25,599 nucleotides of DNA, taken from contig JBFIXI010000062.1 of the NCBI GenBank assembly GCA_041605955.1, forward strand, positions 1 to 25,599, read 5' to 3'. The notes under the pieces are model-generated. The model had not been told where the DNA came from. It did no database searches and was given only the letters and a program-made list of their open reading frames with translations. Position numbers and translations under genes: made by a program. The DNA is from JAHEJX01 sp041605955. GTDB lineage: Bacteria > Actinomycetota > Acidimicrobiia > Spongiisociales > UBA5794. Shown piece after piece: positions 15,252 through 21,900 of this stretch; the first letter of the stretch is position 1, and every line of letters starts with the position of its first letter.

Positions 15252-15598
15252 TGCAACGACAGATCTATGCGTACCGCTGCCGGGAGTGCGGCACGCTGCA
15301 CTACCCATTCCGGATGCGGTGCAAGGAGTGTGGCAACCTCGAGGTCTTCGAGTTCGACGCCGAGCCGTTGCCGAACAAAGGCACGCTCGTCACCTTCACC
15401 CATGTCCACAATCTGCCTGCCGAATACGAGGTGGCGCGGCTCAGCATCGGAGCGGTGGAGCTCGACGGCGGGGTACGGGTCATGGGACAGCTCGACATCG
15501 ACGAGCCGAAGATGGGGATGCCGGTGCGGGGTTCGGTTGAGGTCGTGCGGCGCGAGGCATACGAGCGCTACTGGGGCTTCGTGTTCCGCGCCGCCTGA
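15251..15598 (+). CDS. DUF35 zinc-ribbon/OB-fold partner of the thiolase-like protein
   Basis: A 115-residue DUF35 protein. The N-terminal zinc ribbon uses C10, C13, C24 and C27 (YRCRECG and MRCKECG), followed by an OB-fold region from KGTLVTFTHVHNLPAEYE to VMGQLDIDEPKMGMPVRGSV. Proteins of this family bind SCP-x-type thiolases, HMG-CoA synthases or Ltp2-type aldolases and help in acyl-CoA binding or channelling. The ATG at 15251 overlaps the thiolase-like stop (TGATG); a longer open frame begins earlier but runs antiparallel to the family pattern. This is probably the last gene of the operon, since a hairpin covers its stop codon. Confidence 0.9.
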   Translation: MQRQIYAYRCRECGTLHYPFRMRCKECGNLEVFEFDAEPLPNKGTLVTFTHVHNLPAEYEVARLSIGAVELDGGVRVMGQLDIDEPKMGMPVRGSVEVVRREAYERYWGFVFRAA

Positions 15599-15615
15599 TC
15601 GTCCGGCGCGATCAG
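15595..15615 (+). terminator. hairpin at end of catabolic operon
   Basis: CTGATCG (15595-15601) pairs with CGATCAG (15609-15615) around a 7-nt loop, overlapping the last stop codon. There is no T-run, so termination is only suggested by position. Confidence 0.35.
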
Positions 15616-15660
15616 TAGTGGCGTGGCGCCTCCCCAGCTGCGGCCTCACGTGCGTCGTCC

Positions 15661-15666
15661 TACCCT
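15661..15666 (+). promoter_or_regulatory. -10 box of a leaderless PfkB transcript
   Basis: TACCCT ends 6 nt before the ATG at 15673. It implies that the kinase can be transcribed separately from the operon. No clear -35 was found. Confidence 0.4.
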
Positions 15667-15672
15667 GCCCCG

Positions 15673-16542
15673 ATGCGAGCCCTCGCCTACGGTGCCATCA
15701 ACCCGGACCTGATTCACGTCGTTGAGCGCTTTCCCACTGCCGGCGAGGACGTGAGGTCGCTCTCGTGGCGGCTCACGTGGGGCGGCAAGGCCACCAACGC
15801 CGCCGTTGCCCTCGCCGCCTGGAATGTCGAGACGCACCTGCTGGGACTCGTCTTGGGGAGCGATGCACTCGGCGCAGCGCTTATCGATGCGATCGACCAC
15901 CCGTTGCTCAATCGGAAGTGGGTCGAGCGTGACCCGGCTGAGGCGACTCGCCATTGTGTGATCCTGCTCACCCCCGATGGCGATCGCACGATCGTATGCA
16001 CCGGATACGAGGACGCACGGTGGCAGGAAGTTCCGGAGGACGCCTGGAAGGGCGTGGACGTCGTGGTCCTGGACGGATTCGCCGGCGCCGCCGCCGATGC
16101 GGTTGCTCGGGATGCGCGTCGCCGCCGGATCCCGGTTGTGTGGCTCGACGCACCGAACCCGCCGCCGGCGCCCGTGGAGCTCGTCGTCTGGTCGAGGAAC
16201 GAGCGCAGCGAATCGGAGGCCGCAGAGCTGGCGGCAACGCAGCAAGCCGTGTACCTCACGGCGGGTGCGGATCCCGTGGTTGTCTGGTGGGCGGGCGAGC
16301 GATTCACGATCCAGCCTCCGCAGGTCGCCGTGGCGGACACCACCGGGGCCGGGGACGTCACGGCAGCTGCCTGCGCGTTGGGGATTGCCAGCGGATGGGG
16401 TCCGCTGGAGACGGCGCGATGGGCTGCCGCCGCCGGATCTGCGTCGGCGGCGGCAAGTCGGGCGCATCCGCCGACCCGAGCGGTCGTTGACGAACTCGTC
16501 GCCGGACAACGCGATCGACATGGCGCGCATCCTGACTGCTGA
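15673..16542 (+). CDS. PfkB-family carbohydrate or nucleoside kinase
   Basis: A 289-residue ribokinase-like kinase. The N-terminal PfkB signature is WGGKATNAAVALAAW (residues 36-50), and the C-terminal signature is D222-TTGAGD228, with D228 as catalytic base and the GAG as anion hole. The sugar-binding start YGAINPDLIHVVERFPTAGE is typical. Length is near the family norm. It follows the catabolic operon in the same direction after 74 bp but has its own -10-like box. A nucleoside, ribose or pseudouridine-type substrate would fit nucleobase breakdown, but sequence alone does not decide. It is not a carbamate kinase, which belongs to a different fold. Confidence 0.88.
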   Translation: MRALAYGAINPDLIHVVERFPTAGEDVRSLSWRLTWGGKATNAAVALAAWNVETHLLGLVLGSDALGAALIDAIDHPLLNRKWVERDPAEATRHCVILLTPDGDRTIVCTGYEDARWQEVPEDAWKGVDVVVLDGFAGAAADAVARDARRRRIPVVWLDAPNPPPAPVELVVWSRNERSESEAAELAATQQAVYLTAGADPVVVWWAGERFTIQPPQVAVADTTGAGDVTAAACALGIASGWGPLETARWAAAAGSASAAASRAHPPTRAVVDELVAGQRDRHGAHPDC

Positions 16543-16796
16543 GTGTCTCCCACTTCCGGTCGTCGGGCACCGGCGGCCGCAGTGCTCGGAGACGGCACCG
16601 GCGGCGCGGTTCTCGACGACCCTCTACTGCGCTGCGACTCGTCCTGCTGTGAGAATGCCCCGGGGTATTGGTAAAGGGGCGTTGGCTGCTCGGCGTCACC
16701 GGCCTCGGTCGTGACTCTCCTGAGGCGTCCCGGACAGTCACCGGTACCCGACATCAACTGAACGCCAGACCATCCCAACAAAGGAATCCCCACGCC

Positions 16797-17243
16797 ATGC
16801 GCCGCCAAGCTACAGGCCAATTCGAACTGCCGATCACCGCTGCCGAGGCCATCGGCTTCTTCACACCCGAAGGGGAACGAGCCTGGGCACCCGGCTGGGA
16901 CCCGACATATCCAGCAGGAGAGCCCACCGAGTCTCCCGGTACCGTCTTCATCACCGCTCACGGCGACGCTGAGACCGTGTGGGTGATCGAGAAGATCGAT
17001 CGGGGAGCACACACCGCGGCGTATTCCCGAATCACGGCAGGGCATCACGCAGGGGCGGTGCGAGTCCGCTGTGACGACCAAACCGAGGGCCGTTGCGTCG
17101 TCTCCGTCGAGTACGACATGACAGCCCTCCACCCAGACCACCCGCAGCTACTCGACGCCTACAACGACGACTCGTTCACCGCCATGATGACCAAGTGGGC
17201 CACAAGGGTCACCGCCGCCCTCCATCCGGATACCCGGACATAG
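16797..17243 (+). CDS. SRPBCC-family protein
   Basis: A 148-residue protein of the SRPBCC/START-like superfamily, small hydrophobic-ligand-binding barrels. Features are the opening QFELPITAAEAIGFFTPEGE, the tryptophan-rich WAPGWDPTYPAG loop, the strand TVWVIEKIDRGAHTAAYSRI, and the C-terminal helix SFTAMMTKWATRVTAALHPD. The ATG at 16797 has an AAGGAA site 10 nt upstream; an earlier in-frame start lacks similarity. The preceding 254 bp hold no supported gene, only two copies of an 11-mer (GCACCGGCGGC) at 16567 and 16595. Ligand and role are unknown. Confidence 0.75.
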   Translation: MRRQATGQFELPITAAEAIGFFTPEGERAWAPGWDPTYPAGEPTESPGTVFITAHGDAETVWVIEKIDRGAHTAAYSRITAGHHAGAVRVRCDDQTEGRCVVSVEYDMTALHPDHPQLLDAYNDDSFTAMMTKWATRVTAALHPDTRT

Positions 17244-17427
17244 CGGTACATGTGCGCTCCGTCGCCCGGCATGAGCTGCAACCTGGTGTGGGCCGCCACC
17301 AGCGCGAGCGTCGTGCACGCCTGGTTCGATCGCGCCAATCTCTGACGGCCCCCATCGGTCGCTGCGGCGTTCTTCATGACGTGTCGCGCCGTGAAGCGCT
17401 CGCTTCGCACCCTTTACACTCTCTGTG
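17244..17427. other. intergenic region with no larger gene (with 17560-17761)
   Basis: Between the SRPBCC gene and the small membrane protein gene (17244-17761) only the short ORF at 17428-17559 has any support. The long minus-strand frame across the interval looks like a shadow: it is rich in Arg, Pro and Ala without family pattern. No tRNA was found. Confidence 0.4.
17415..17420 (+). promoter_or_regulatory. -10 box of a putative leaderless small ORF
   Basis: TACACT (4-5 of 6 to consensus) ends 7 nt before the GTG at 17428. A weak GTGAAG lies about 18 bp upstream. Confidence 0.35.
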
Positions 17428-17559
17428 GTGCGCCGTTTCCTATTCCGCGCTGCTCTCGTCGCTGTCATTCTGTTCGGTGTTGCGGCCGCCGGCGGCACCC
17501 TTCCCGAAGGGAATCCGCTGCGGGTTGCCAGTCGCCCAGGTGTTGCGCGACTTCGGTAG
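17428..17559 (+). CDS. putative 43-residue secreted or membrane peptide
   Basis: Starting at GTG 17428, 7 nt after a TACACT box, the frame reads VRRFLFRAALVAVILFGVAA, then AGGTLPEGNPLRVASRPGVA and RLR. Two arginines followed by a hydrophobic core and an AxA-like end resemble a signal peptide. After it only about 22 residues remain, so it is either a tiny secreted peptide or the start of a gene truncated by a frameshift. No homology is recognised. Confidence 0.3.
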   Translation: MRRFLFRAALVAVILFGVAAAGGTLPEGNPLRVASRPGVARLR

Positions 17560-17761
17560 AGCAGTTGCCGATTCCTTCGGAGGCGGATACACATTGACGA
17601 CCCCGTGACGGGCGCCACCTGGCGACTCGAGATGTCCGCCGGACGGGCCGGTCGAGCGAAGCCGGCGCGGTGATCCCTACCATTCAAGACGTCGAGGCAG
17701 GGCCCTATGCGAGACGACAGCCGAGCGGGCGGCTTCCGACGTCGTGGAGAGGACGGGACGT

Positions 17762-17929
17762 GTGAAACGCGAGGAGCGACCCGACAGCACGCCACCTGAT
17801 ACCTGGAAAAAGAAGATGGGCGTAGAGTTCTCGGGCCTGGAAGGCCCCCGTGACTTCCTCATCGCAATCTCGATTGGCGCTGCCTTTGTCATCGTTGCCC
17901 TCGTGATTGCGTTCCTGGCATTCGGGTGA
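17762..17929 (+). CDS. small single-pass membrane protein
   Basis: A 55-residue protein with a charged N-terminal half (VKREERPDSTPPDTWKKKMG) and one C-terminal transmembrane segment, FLIAISIGAAFVIVALVIAF. The loop between contains VEFSGLEGPRD. GTG 17762 has a GGAGAGGA site 8 nt upstream; an in-frame GTG at 17744 lacks one. The charge pattern suggests a cytoplasmic N-terminus with the helix anchoring it. The family is not recognised. The neighbours give no functional hint. Confidence 0.5.
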   Translation: MKREERPDSTPPDTWKKKMGVEFSGLEGPRDFLIAISIGAAFVIVALVIAFLAFG

Positions 17930-18259
17930 GGCGGACGAGCCGGGGCAACAACGCCTGAGCTTGGCATTCCGGCGGCGTCCCCCGGGTGGCCGCCGCTAGG
18001 TGGTCTCACGCAGTCACATCATCCGGAGTTTGCCATTCGATCGACGCATGGGTTGTGAACCCGCGGACCGCCCTGTTGGGCCGCGATAACCGCCGCCCGG
18101 CCGAAAGCCCTCGAGCAAGCAGTCGCGGCTGTCGTGCCCGCCATCTCGCCCATAGGGACGGCGCAGGTGGAGTGTTCTTCGCATCGAACGCGCTAGTCAG
18201 TTTGGAACGAGACAGAATGACGCCCGAGATTCGCACCCCCGAATGCCGATGTCGTATGT
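17930..18259. other. 330-bp intergenic region before the protease
   Basis: No supported gene here. It holds one GC-rich hairpin near its start and presumably the protease promoter; no strong -10/-35 pair was recognised. Confidence 0.4.
17970..17995 (+). terminator. GC-rich hairpin after small membrane protein gene
   Basis: CGGCGGC (17970-17976) pairs with GCCGCCG (17989-17995) around a 12-nt C/G-rich loop, 40 nt after the upstream stop codon. No T-tract follows, so terminator function is tentative. Confidence 0.35.
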
Positions 18260-20035
18260 ATGCATCGCACAGTCTCAGGCATGGTCACTCCCTCGGTTGC
18301 ACGGCGGGCACTCATCGTCTCCTTCGCGGTGGTGCTTGCGATCCCAGTTACGGCCCGCGCCGAGAACGGCCCCAATGCTGAGCTCGTCGACGTCATCGTC
18401 CGGGAGGCCGCCCCGGCTTCCGACACTGCGGAGAACCTCGTCGAGCGCTCGGGAGGCACGGTCGGCGCCACGTTGGCGATCATCGGGGGCTTCACCGCAA
18501 GCGTACCGGGCGATCGCATCCCCGACCTAGAGGCCGCTCACGCAATCATCTCCGTCACTGCCGATACGACCGTTGAGAGCACCACTGCGGGCTGGCAGGA
18601 CGCCACCAACCTCGGCGATTACGTTCCCAACGAATGGAAAGGCTCGATGCTGCATACCGGGTATGCCATCGGCGTCGATCAATATTGGAGTCGCGGGATA
18701 ACCGGTGAAGGCATCGGAGTTGCTCTCATCGATACGGGCGTCGTTCCGGTGGAGGGACTCACGCTTCCGGGCAAGGTCATCAACGCCGCCGACCTCTCTT
18801 TCGAGTCACAGCGCGATGAGTTCCGCCACATGGACACATACGGCCACGGCACCCATCTCGCCGGGATCATCGCAGGGCGCGATCCGGCTGCTCCCCAAGA
18901 GCTGACCATCGACAACGCCGAGTCTTACTTCCTCGGTATGGCGCCCGATGCCCATATCGTCAACGTCAAGGTCGGAGACAACGAGGGCGCCGTCGACGTG
19001 TCGCAGGTCATCGCTGCCCTCGACTGGGTCGTGCAGCACAAGGACGACAACGGAATGAACGTGCGGGTCGTCAACCTGTCGTTCGGCACGGACTCAACCC
19101 AAGACCCCCGCCTCGACCCGCTTTCGTTTGCCGTCGAGCAGGCGTGGCATCACGGCATCGTCGTGGTGGTCGCCGCCGGCAACGACGGCAACGCTTCGGC
19201 GGTGCGCAACCCGGCCACCAACCCGTACGTGATTGCCGTCGGGGCGCAGGATCACGGCAAGGAGCGGGGCAAGGGAGCCCAGCCGGTTCCCGACTGGTCG
19301 AGCTGCGGCACCGATCGTACTGTCGACTTCATCGCCCCCGGCGCGCATATCGTCAGTCTGAAGAGCCCCGGTTCGCGGGCCGATGTCGAGCACTCCAGCG
19401 CTCGGGTCGCTGACAGGTTCTTCCTCGGGTCCGGCACCAGCCAATCTGCAGCCGTCGTAGCCGCCGCCGCAGCCCTCGTCCTGGAGCGGAATCCGGAGTA
19501 CTCGCCGGACGACGTCAAGAGCGTGCTGGCGCAGGGAGCCAAGCCCTATCGCAAGGTTTCGACCCGCTGCCAGGGTGCCGGGCTGATCAACCTGCATAAC
19601 ACCTGGTGGGAGTCGCCGGGCGCCGCCCAGAACCACGTTCTCGCTACGGGTCTGGGCACGCTCGAAGGCGCCCGGGGCAGCGAGCACCTCGAGGCCGACG
19701 GCGTGGCGCTCGAAGGCGAGCAGGACATCATGGGCAATGCATGGGACGGCGCCTCTTGGTCGACGGCCAGCGCTGCCGGCGCGTCGTGGAGCGGCGGAGA
19801 GTGGAACGGTGCCTCGTGGAGCGGAGCTTCATGGTCCGGTGCATCGTGGTCGGGGGCGTCCTGGTCGGGTGCCAGCTGGTCGGGTGCCTCGTGGAGCGGA
19901 GCTTCATGGTCCGGTGCATCGTGGTCGGGGGCGTCCTGGTCGGGTGCCAGTTGGTCCGGTGGGTCCTGGTCGGGAACATCGTGGGCCGGAGCCTCATGGT
20001 CGGGCGCTTCCTGGTCGGGGCTGAGCTGGGAATGA
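18260..20035 (+). CDS. secreted S8 subtilisin-like protease with WSGAS repeat tail
   Basis: A 591-residue secreted serine protease. A signal peptide (RRALIVSFAVVLAIPVTARA, cleavage near A34) is followed by a propeptide-like region to about 125. The S8 catalytic domain has D158 (ALIDTGV), H196 (YGHGTHLAG), oxyanion N308 (VAAGNDG) and S394 (GSGTSQSAA), so it should be active. After about residue 495 the tail is a run of pentapeptides, mostly ASWSG, ending GLSWE. Such Trp-Ser-rich tails occur on other actinobacterial subtilisins; a cell-surface or protein-binding role is inference. The start may be Met8 (18281) rather than 18260; neither has a good ribosome site. A 20-codon ORF follows 8 bp downstream. 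Confidence 0.9.
   Translation: MHRTVSGMVTPSVARRALIVSFAVVLAIPVTARAENGPNAELVDVIVREAAPASDTAENLVERSGGTVGATLAIIGGFTASVPGDRIPDLEAAHAIISVTADTTVESTTAGWQDATNLGDYVPNEWKGSMLHTGYAIGVDQYWSRGITGEGIGVALIDTGVVPVEGLTLPGKVINAADLSFESQRDEFRHMDTYGHGTHLAGIIAGRDPAAPQELTIDNAESYFLGMAPDAHIVNVKVGDNEGAVDVSQVIAALDWVVQHKDDNGMNVRVVNLSFGTDSTQDPRLDPLSFAVEQAWHHGIVVVVAAGNDGNASAVRNPATNPYVIAVGAQDHGKERGKGAQPVPDWSSCGTDRTVDFIAPGAHIVSLKSPGSRADVEHSSARVADRFFLGSGTSQSAAVVAAAAALVLERNPEYSPDDVKSVLAQGAKPYRKVSTRCQGAGLINLHNTWWESPGAAQNHVLATGLGTLEGARGSEHLEADGVALEGEQDIMGNAWDGASWSTASAAGASWSGGEWNGASWSGASWSGASWSGASWSGASWSGASWSGASWSGASWSGASWSGASWSGGSWSGTSWAGASWSGASWSGLSWE
19808..19950 (+). repeat. tandem 75-bp repeat in the WSGAS tail
   Basis: Above the 15-bp pentapeptide period there is a larger one: 19808-19875 recurs base for base at 19883-19950, a 75-bp (five-pentapeptide) unit. 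The near-perfect DNA identity points to recent duplication by slippage or unequal recombination, so tail length probably varies between strains. Confidence 0.85.
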
Positions 20036-20043
20036 GGTTCTAG

Positions 20044-20106
20044 ATGCGCCCCGCTCCTACGACGAAGCACCACGACGAGCCGACGCTGGGGCTCAGCTGG
20101 GAGTAA
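20044..20106 (+). CDS. 20-residue ORF ending in the protease's GLSWE motif
   Basis: ATG 20044 opens a short frame encoding MRPAPTTKHHDEPTLGLSWE and a TAA stop. A GAGG sits 6 nt before the ATG, and the frame begins 8 bp after the protease stop, so coupled translation is plausible. The last five residues are identical to those of the protease but use different synonymous codons (CTC/CTG, GAG/GAA). A hairpin that could end the transcript follows directly. It may be a free peptide sharing the tail's binding motif or a relic of an old tail duplication. No database identity can be claimed. Confidence 0.4.
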   Translation: MRPAPTTKHHDEPTLGLSWE

Positions 20107-20110
20107 TCAA

Positions 20111-20135
20111 ACGGCTCTCGGGATCGGTGAGCCGT
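20111..20135 (+). terminator. hairpin after protease/peptide unit
   Basis: ACGGCTC (20111-20117) pairs with GAGCCGT (20129-20135) around an 11-nt loop, five bases after the short ORF's stop. There is no T-run. Confidence 0.45.
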
Positions 20136-20311
20136 CTGCAACTCATCGGGCAGTGGACGACGCCGCTGCGAGATCCGCTCGGTCTGCCGATGCGAGTGCC
20201 AACAGACGTGGCACTACCGGCGGAGGTCCGAGCCGCCGATTCCCGAGTGGAGGCGACGGGTCGAAGACCCGCTGACACTCGGTGTTCGATGCCAGCGATT
20301 ACCACCGTTCC

Positions 20312-20317
20312 TATGAT
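20312..20317 (+). promoter_or_regulatory. -10 box of a leaderless cupin transcript
   Basis: TATGAT (five of six to consensus) ends 7 nt before the ATG at 20325. This supports that start over the in-frame ATG at 20313. Confidence 0.5.
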
Positions 20318-20324
20318 CCAGCGG

Positions 20325-20654
20325 ATGGACGATTCATCGTCGCCCACAGTCTTTGGCGACATCGCAGCTGAAGTGGCAATTCCGGAAGAAGGAACGCTGA
20401 GCCGGGTGCTCTACAAGGACGAGCAGATTCGCGTCGTCGCTTTCGCCTTCGACGCTGGACAGGAGCTGACCGACCATACTGCCGCGGTTGCGGCCATCGT
20501 CGAAGTGCTCCGTGGGCGCCTGTGGGTGGGGCTCGGTGAGGACTTTGTAGAGCTCACCCCAGGCTCGTGGGTGCACATGCCGGCGAATCTCCGCCACTCC
20601 GTAATGGCGATCGAGCCCAGCGTCATGTTGCTGACGATGCTCAAGGGCAGGTGA
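20325..20654 (+). CDS. cupin-domain protein
   Basis: A 109-residue single-domain cupin. The first cupin motif region is AGQELTDHTAAVAAIVEVLR followed by GRLWVGLGEDFVELTPGSWV, and the second ends HMPANLRHSVMAIEPSVMLL. Histidines in ELTDHT and in LRHSV, with the motif glutamate partly replaced, are candidate metal ligands. Small cupins like this sense or modify small molecules; no substrate is suggested by context. It stands alone with its own leaderless-type promoter. Confidence 0.8.
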   Translation: MDDSSSPTVFGDIAAEVAIPEEGTLSRVLYKDEQIRVVAFAFDAGQELTDHTAAVAAIVEVLRGRLWVGLGEDFVELTPGSWVHMPANLRHSVMAIEPSVMLLTMLKGR

Positions 20655-20804
20655 CTCGTCGGCTTCGTCCCGCGGTTCCCTGCGATTCGCAGCGGGCCCG
20701 CCGGTAACGGCGGCGCCAAGCACGCGCCTCCCGCCGTGTTCGCCGCCAAGGCCCTCGGCTGCGAGGATGGCGTCTCGGCGACTCTGACGAGGTAGACCCG
20801 TCGG

Positions 20805-20810
20805 TATCGT
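20805..20810 (+). promoter_or_regulatory. -10 box of a leaderless ceramidase-like transcript
   Basis: TATCGT ends 7 nt before the ATG at 20818; a CTGACG about 15 bp upstream is a weak -35 candidate. Confidence 0.4.
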
Positions 20811-20817
20811 TGCGCAG

Positions 20818-21813
20818 ATGACGCGGCCGTCACCCCTCCGAATAGCGCTCATGGCGTTGGCGGGGTTCGCGCTTGCTTACGTCGTCTTCGCCTGGGTCGG
20901 TTTCGGGCCGGCGGCTGCCAACGAGTCACCCATCGGCGACGTGTCGCGGTGGTGTGAGCGCGTCCGCCGCGGCTTGCTGCGCGAACCGGTCAACACGCTC
21001 GGCAACTTGGGCTTCGTCGCGGCCGGACTGGCAATGCTGAGCGTCCTCTCCCGGGACGATGCGGCGACAGCTCCGGCCGGTAACCGGTTCTTCGGTCAGC
21101 AGCCGGTGGCCCTGTTGTATGCGGTCGCCGTCGTCTTTCTGGGTCCCGGCTCGATGCTCATGCACGGCACCCACACCTTCTTCGGCGCGTGGCTCGACAA
21201 CGTGTCGATGGTCGGCTACATCCTCATTCCCTGGCTGTTCAACCTGGCCTCGCTGGCGAGATGGTCGCAGCGCACCTTCTTCACTGCGTACGGCACCTTG
21301 CTCGGGCTGTATGCGGTGGCGTATTGGGCGTTCGGCTCGGATCTCGGCATCGGACTCGACCTGTTCGGTGTGTCGATCGGGATCTGGGTCGTTTCCGAGG
21401 TGCTGTATCGGCGGTGGTCGCCGCCCGCTCGGCTGTGGTCGGGATTCGTCGGCTTTGCGGTGGCCGCCGTGTTCGGCATCACTCCGGCCGAGATTCTCGG
21501 AGATCTGGGCGAATACTGGTGGGTCGTGTTGTTCTGGCTGCCGGGGGTGGTCGCCTCCAATCCACCGCCGGGGAGGCGCCGCTACACGCCGTGGTTCTGG
21601 GCCGGAATCGGTTCCTTCATGGTCGCCTACGCCATCTGGCTCACCGGGACCGGCGACCACGCAGCCTGTCAACCCGATTCGGTGCTCCAGGCGCATGCGG
21701 TGTGGCACGTGTTGACGGCAGTGGCCACGTGGTGTTTCTTCAAGTTCTTCCGGACCGAGACCGCGACGGTCAGGATGGAGTCGGTAGTCGGCAGCTGGCC
21801 GGGTTCGCGATAG
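20818..21813 (+). CDS. alkaline-ceramidase-like membrane hydrolase (CREST superfamily)
   Basis: A 331-residue integral membrane protein with about seven to eight hydrophobic helices. The family zinc site is visible: H116 and D127 in MLMHGTHTFFGAWLDNVSM, and H293 and H297 in QAHAVWHVLT. The spacings (11 and 4) match those of eukaryotic alkaline ceramidases. WCE (45-47) and REPVNTLGNLGFVAAGLAML match the conserved N-terminal segment. The role is probably hydrolysis of an amide or ester lipid in the membrane; true ceramide is doubtful in most actinobacteria, so the natural lipid is unknown. No lipid gene is adjacent. Confidence 0.85.
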   Translation: MTRPSPLRIALMALAGFALAYVVFAWVGFGPAAANESPIGDVSRWCERVRRGLLREPVNTLGNLGFVAAGLAMLSVLSRDDAATAPAGNRFFGQQPVALLYAVAVVFLGPGSMLMHGTHTFFGAWLDNVSMVGYILIPWLFNLASLARWSQRTFFTAYGTLLGLYAVAYWAFGSDLGIGLDLFGVSIGIWVVSEVLYRRWSPPARLWSGFVGFAVAAVFGITPAEILGDLGEYWWVVLFWLPGVVASNPPPGRRRYTPWFWAGIGSFMVAYAIWLTGTGDHAACQPDSVLQAHAVWHVLTAVATWCFFKFFRTETATVRMESVVGSWPGSR

Positions 21814-21900
21814 GCCGACAGGTGAGATGCCACGACGATGTGGCCGGCCGGGCCGTAGACGGCAGCGTCGCTCCATGGGTCGTCGTGCCGAGATGTGCTG

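Noticed and set aside
16567..16605. 11-bp direct repeat GCACCGGCGGC, two copies 28 bp apart
   Set aside because: Only two copies in GC-rich intergenic DNA, with no associated ORF end or target duplication; not a CRISPR array or mobile-element end.
17305..17335. tRNA-like GGTTCGATCGC segment
   Set aside because: No flanking acceptor stem or anticodon arm can be formed; it is a chance T-loop-like string.
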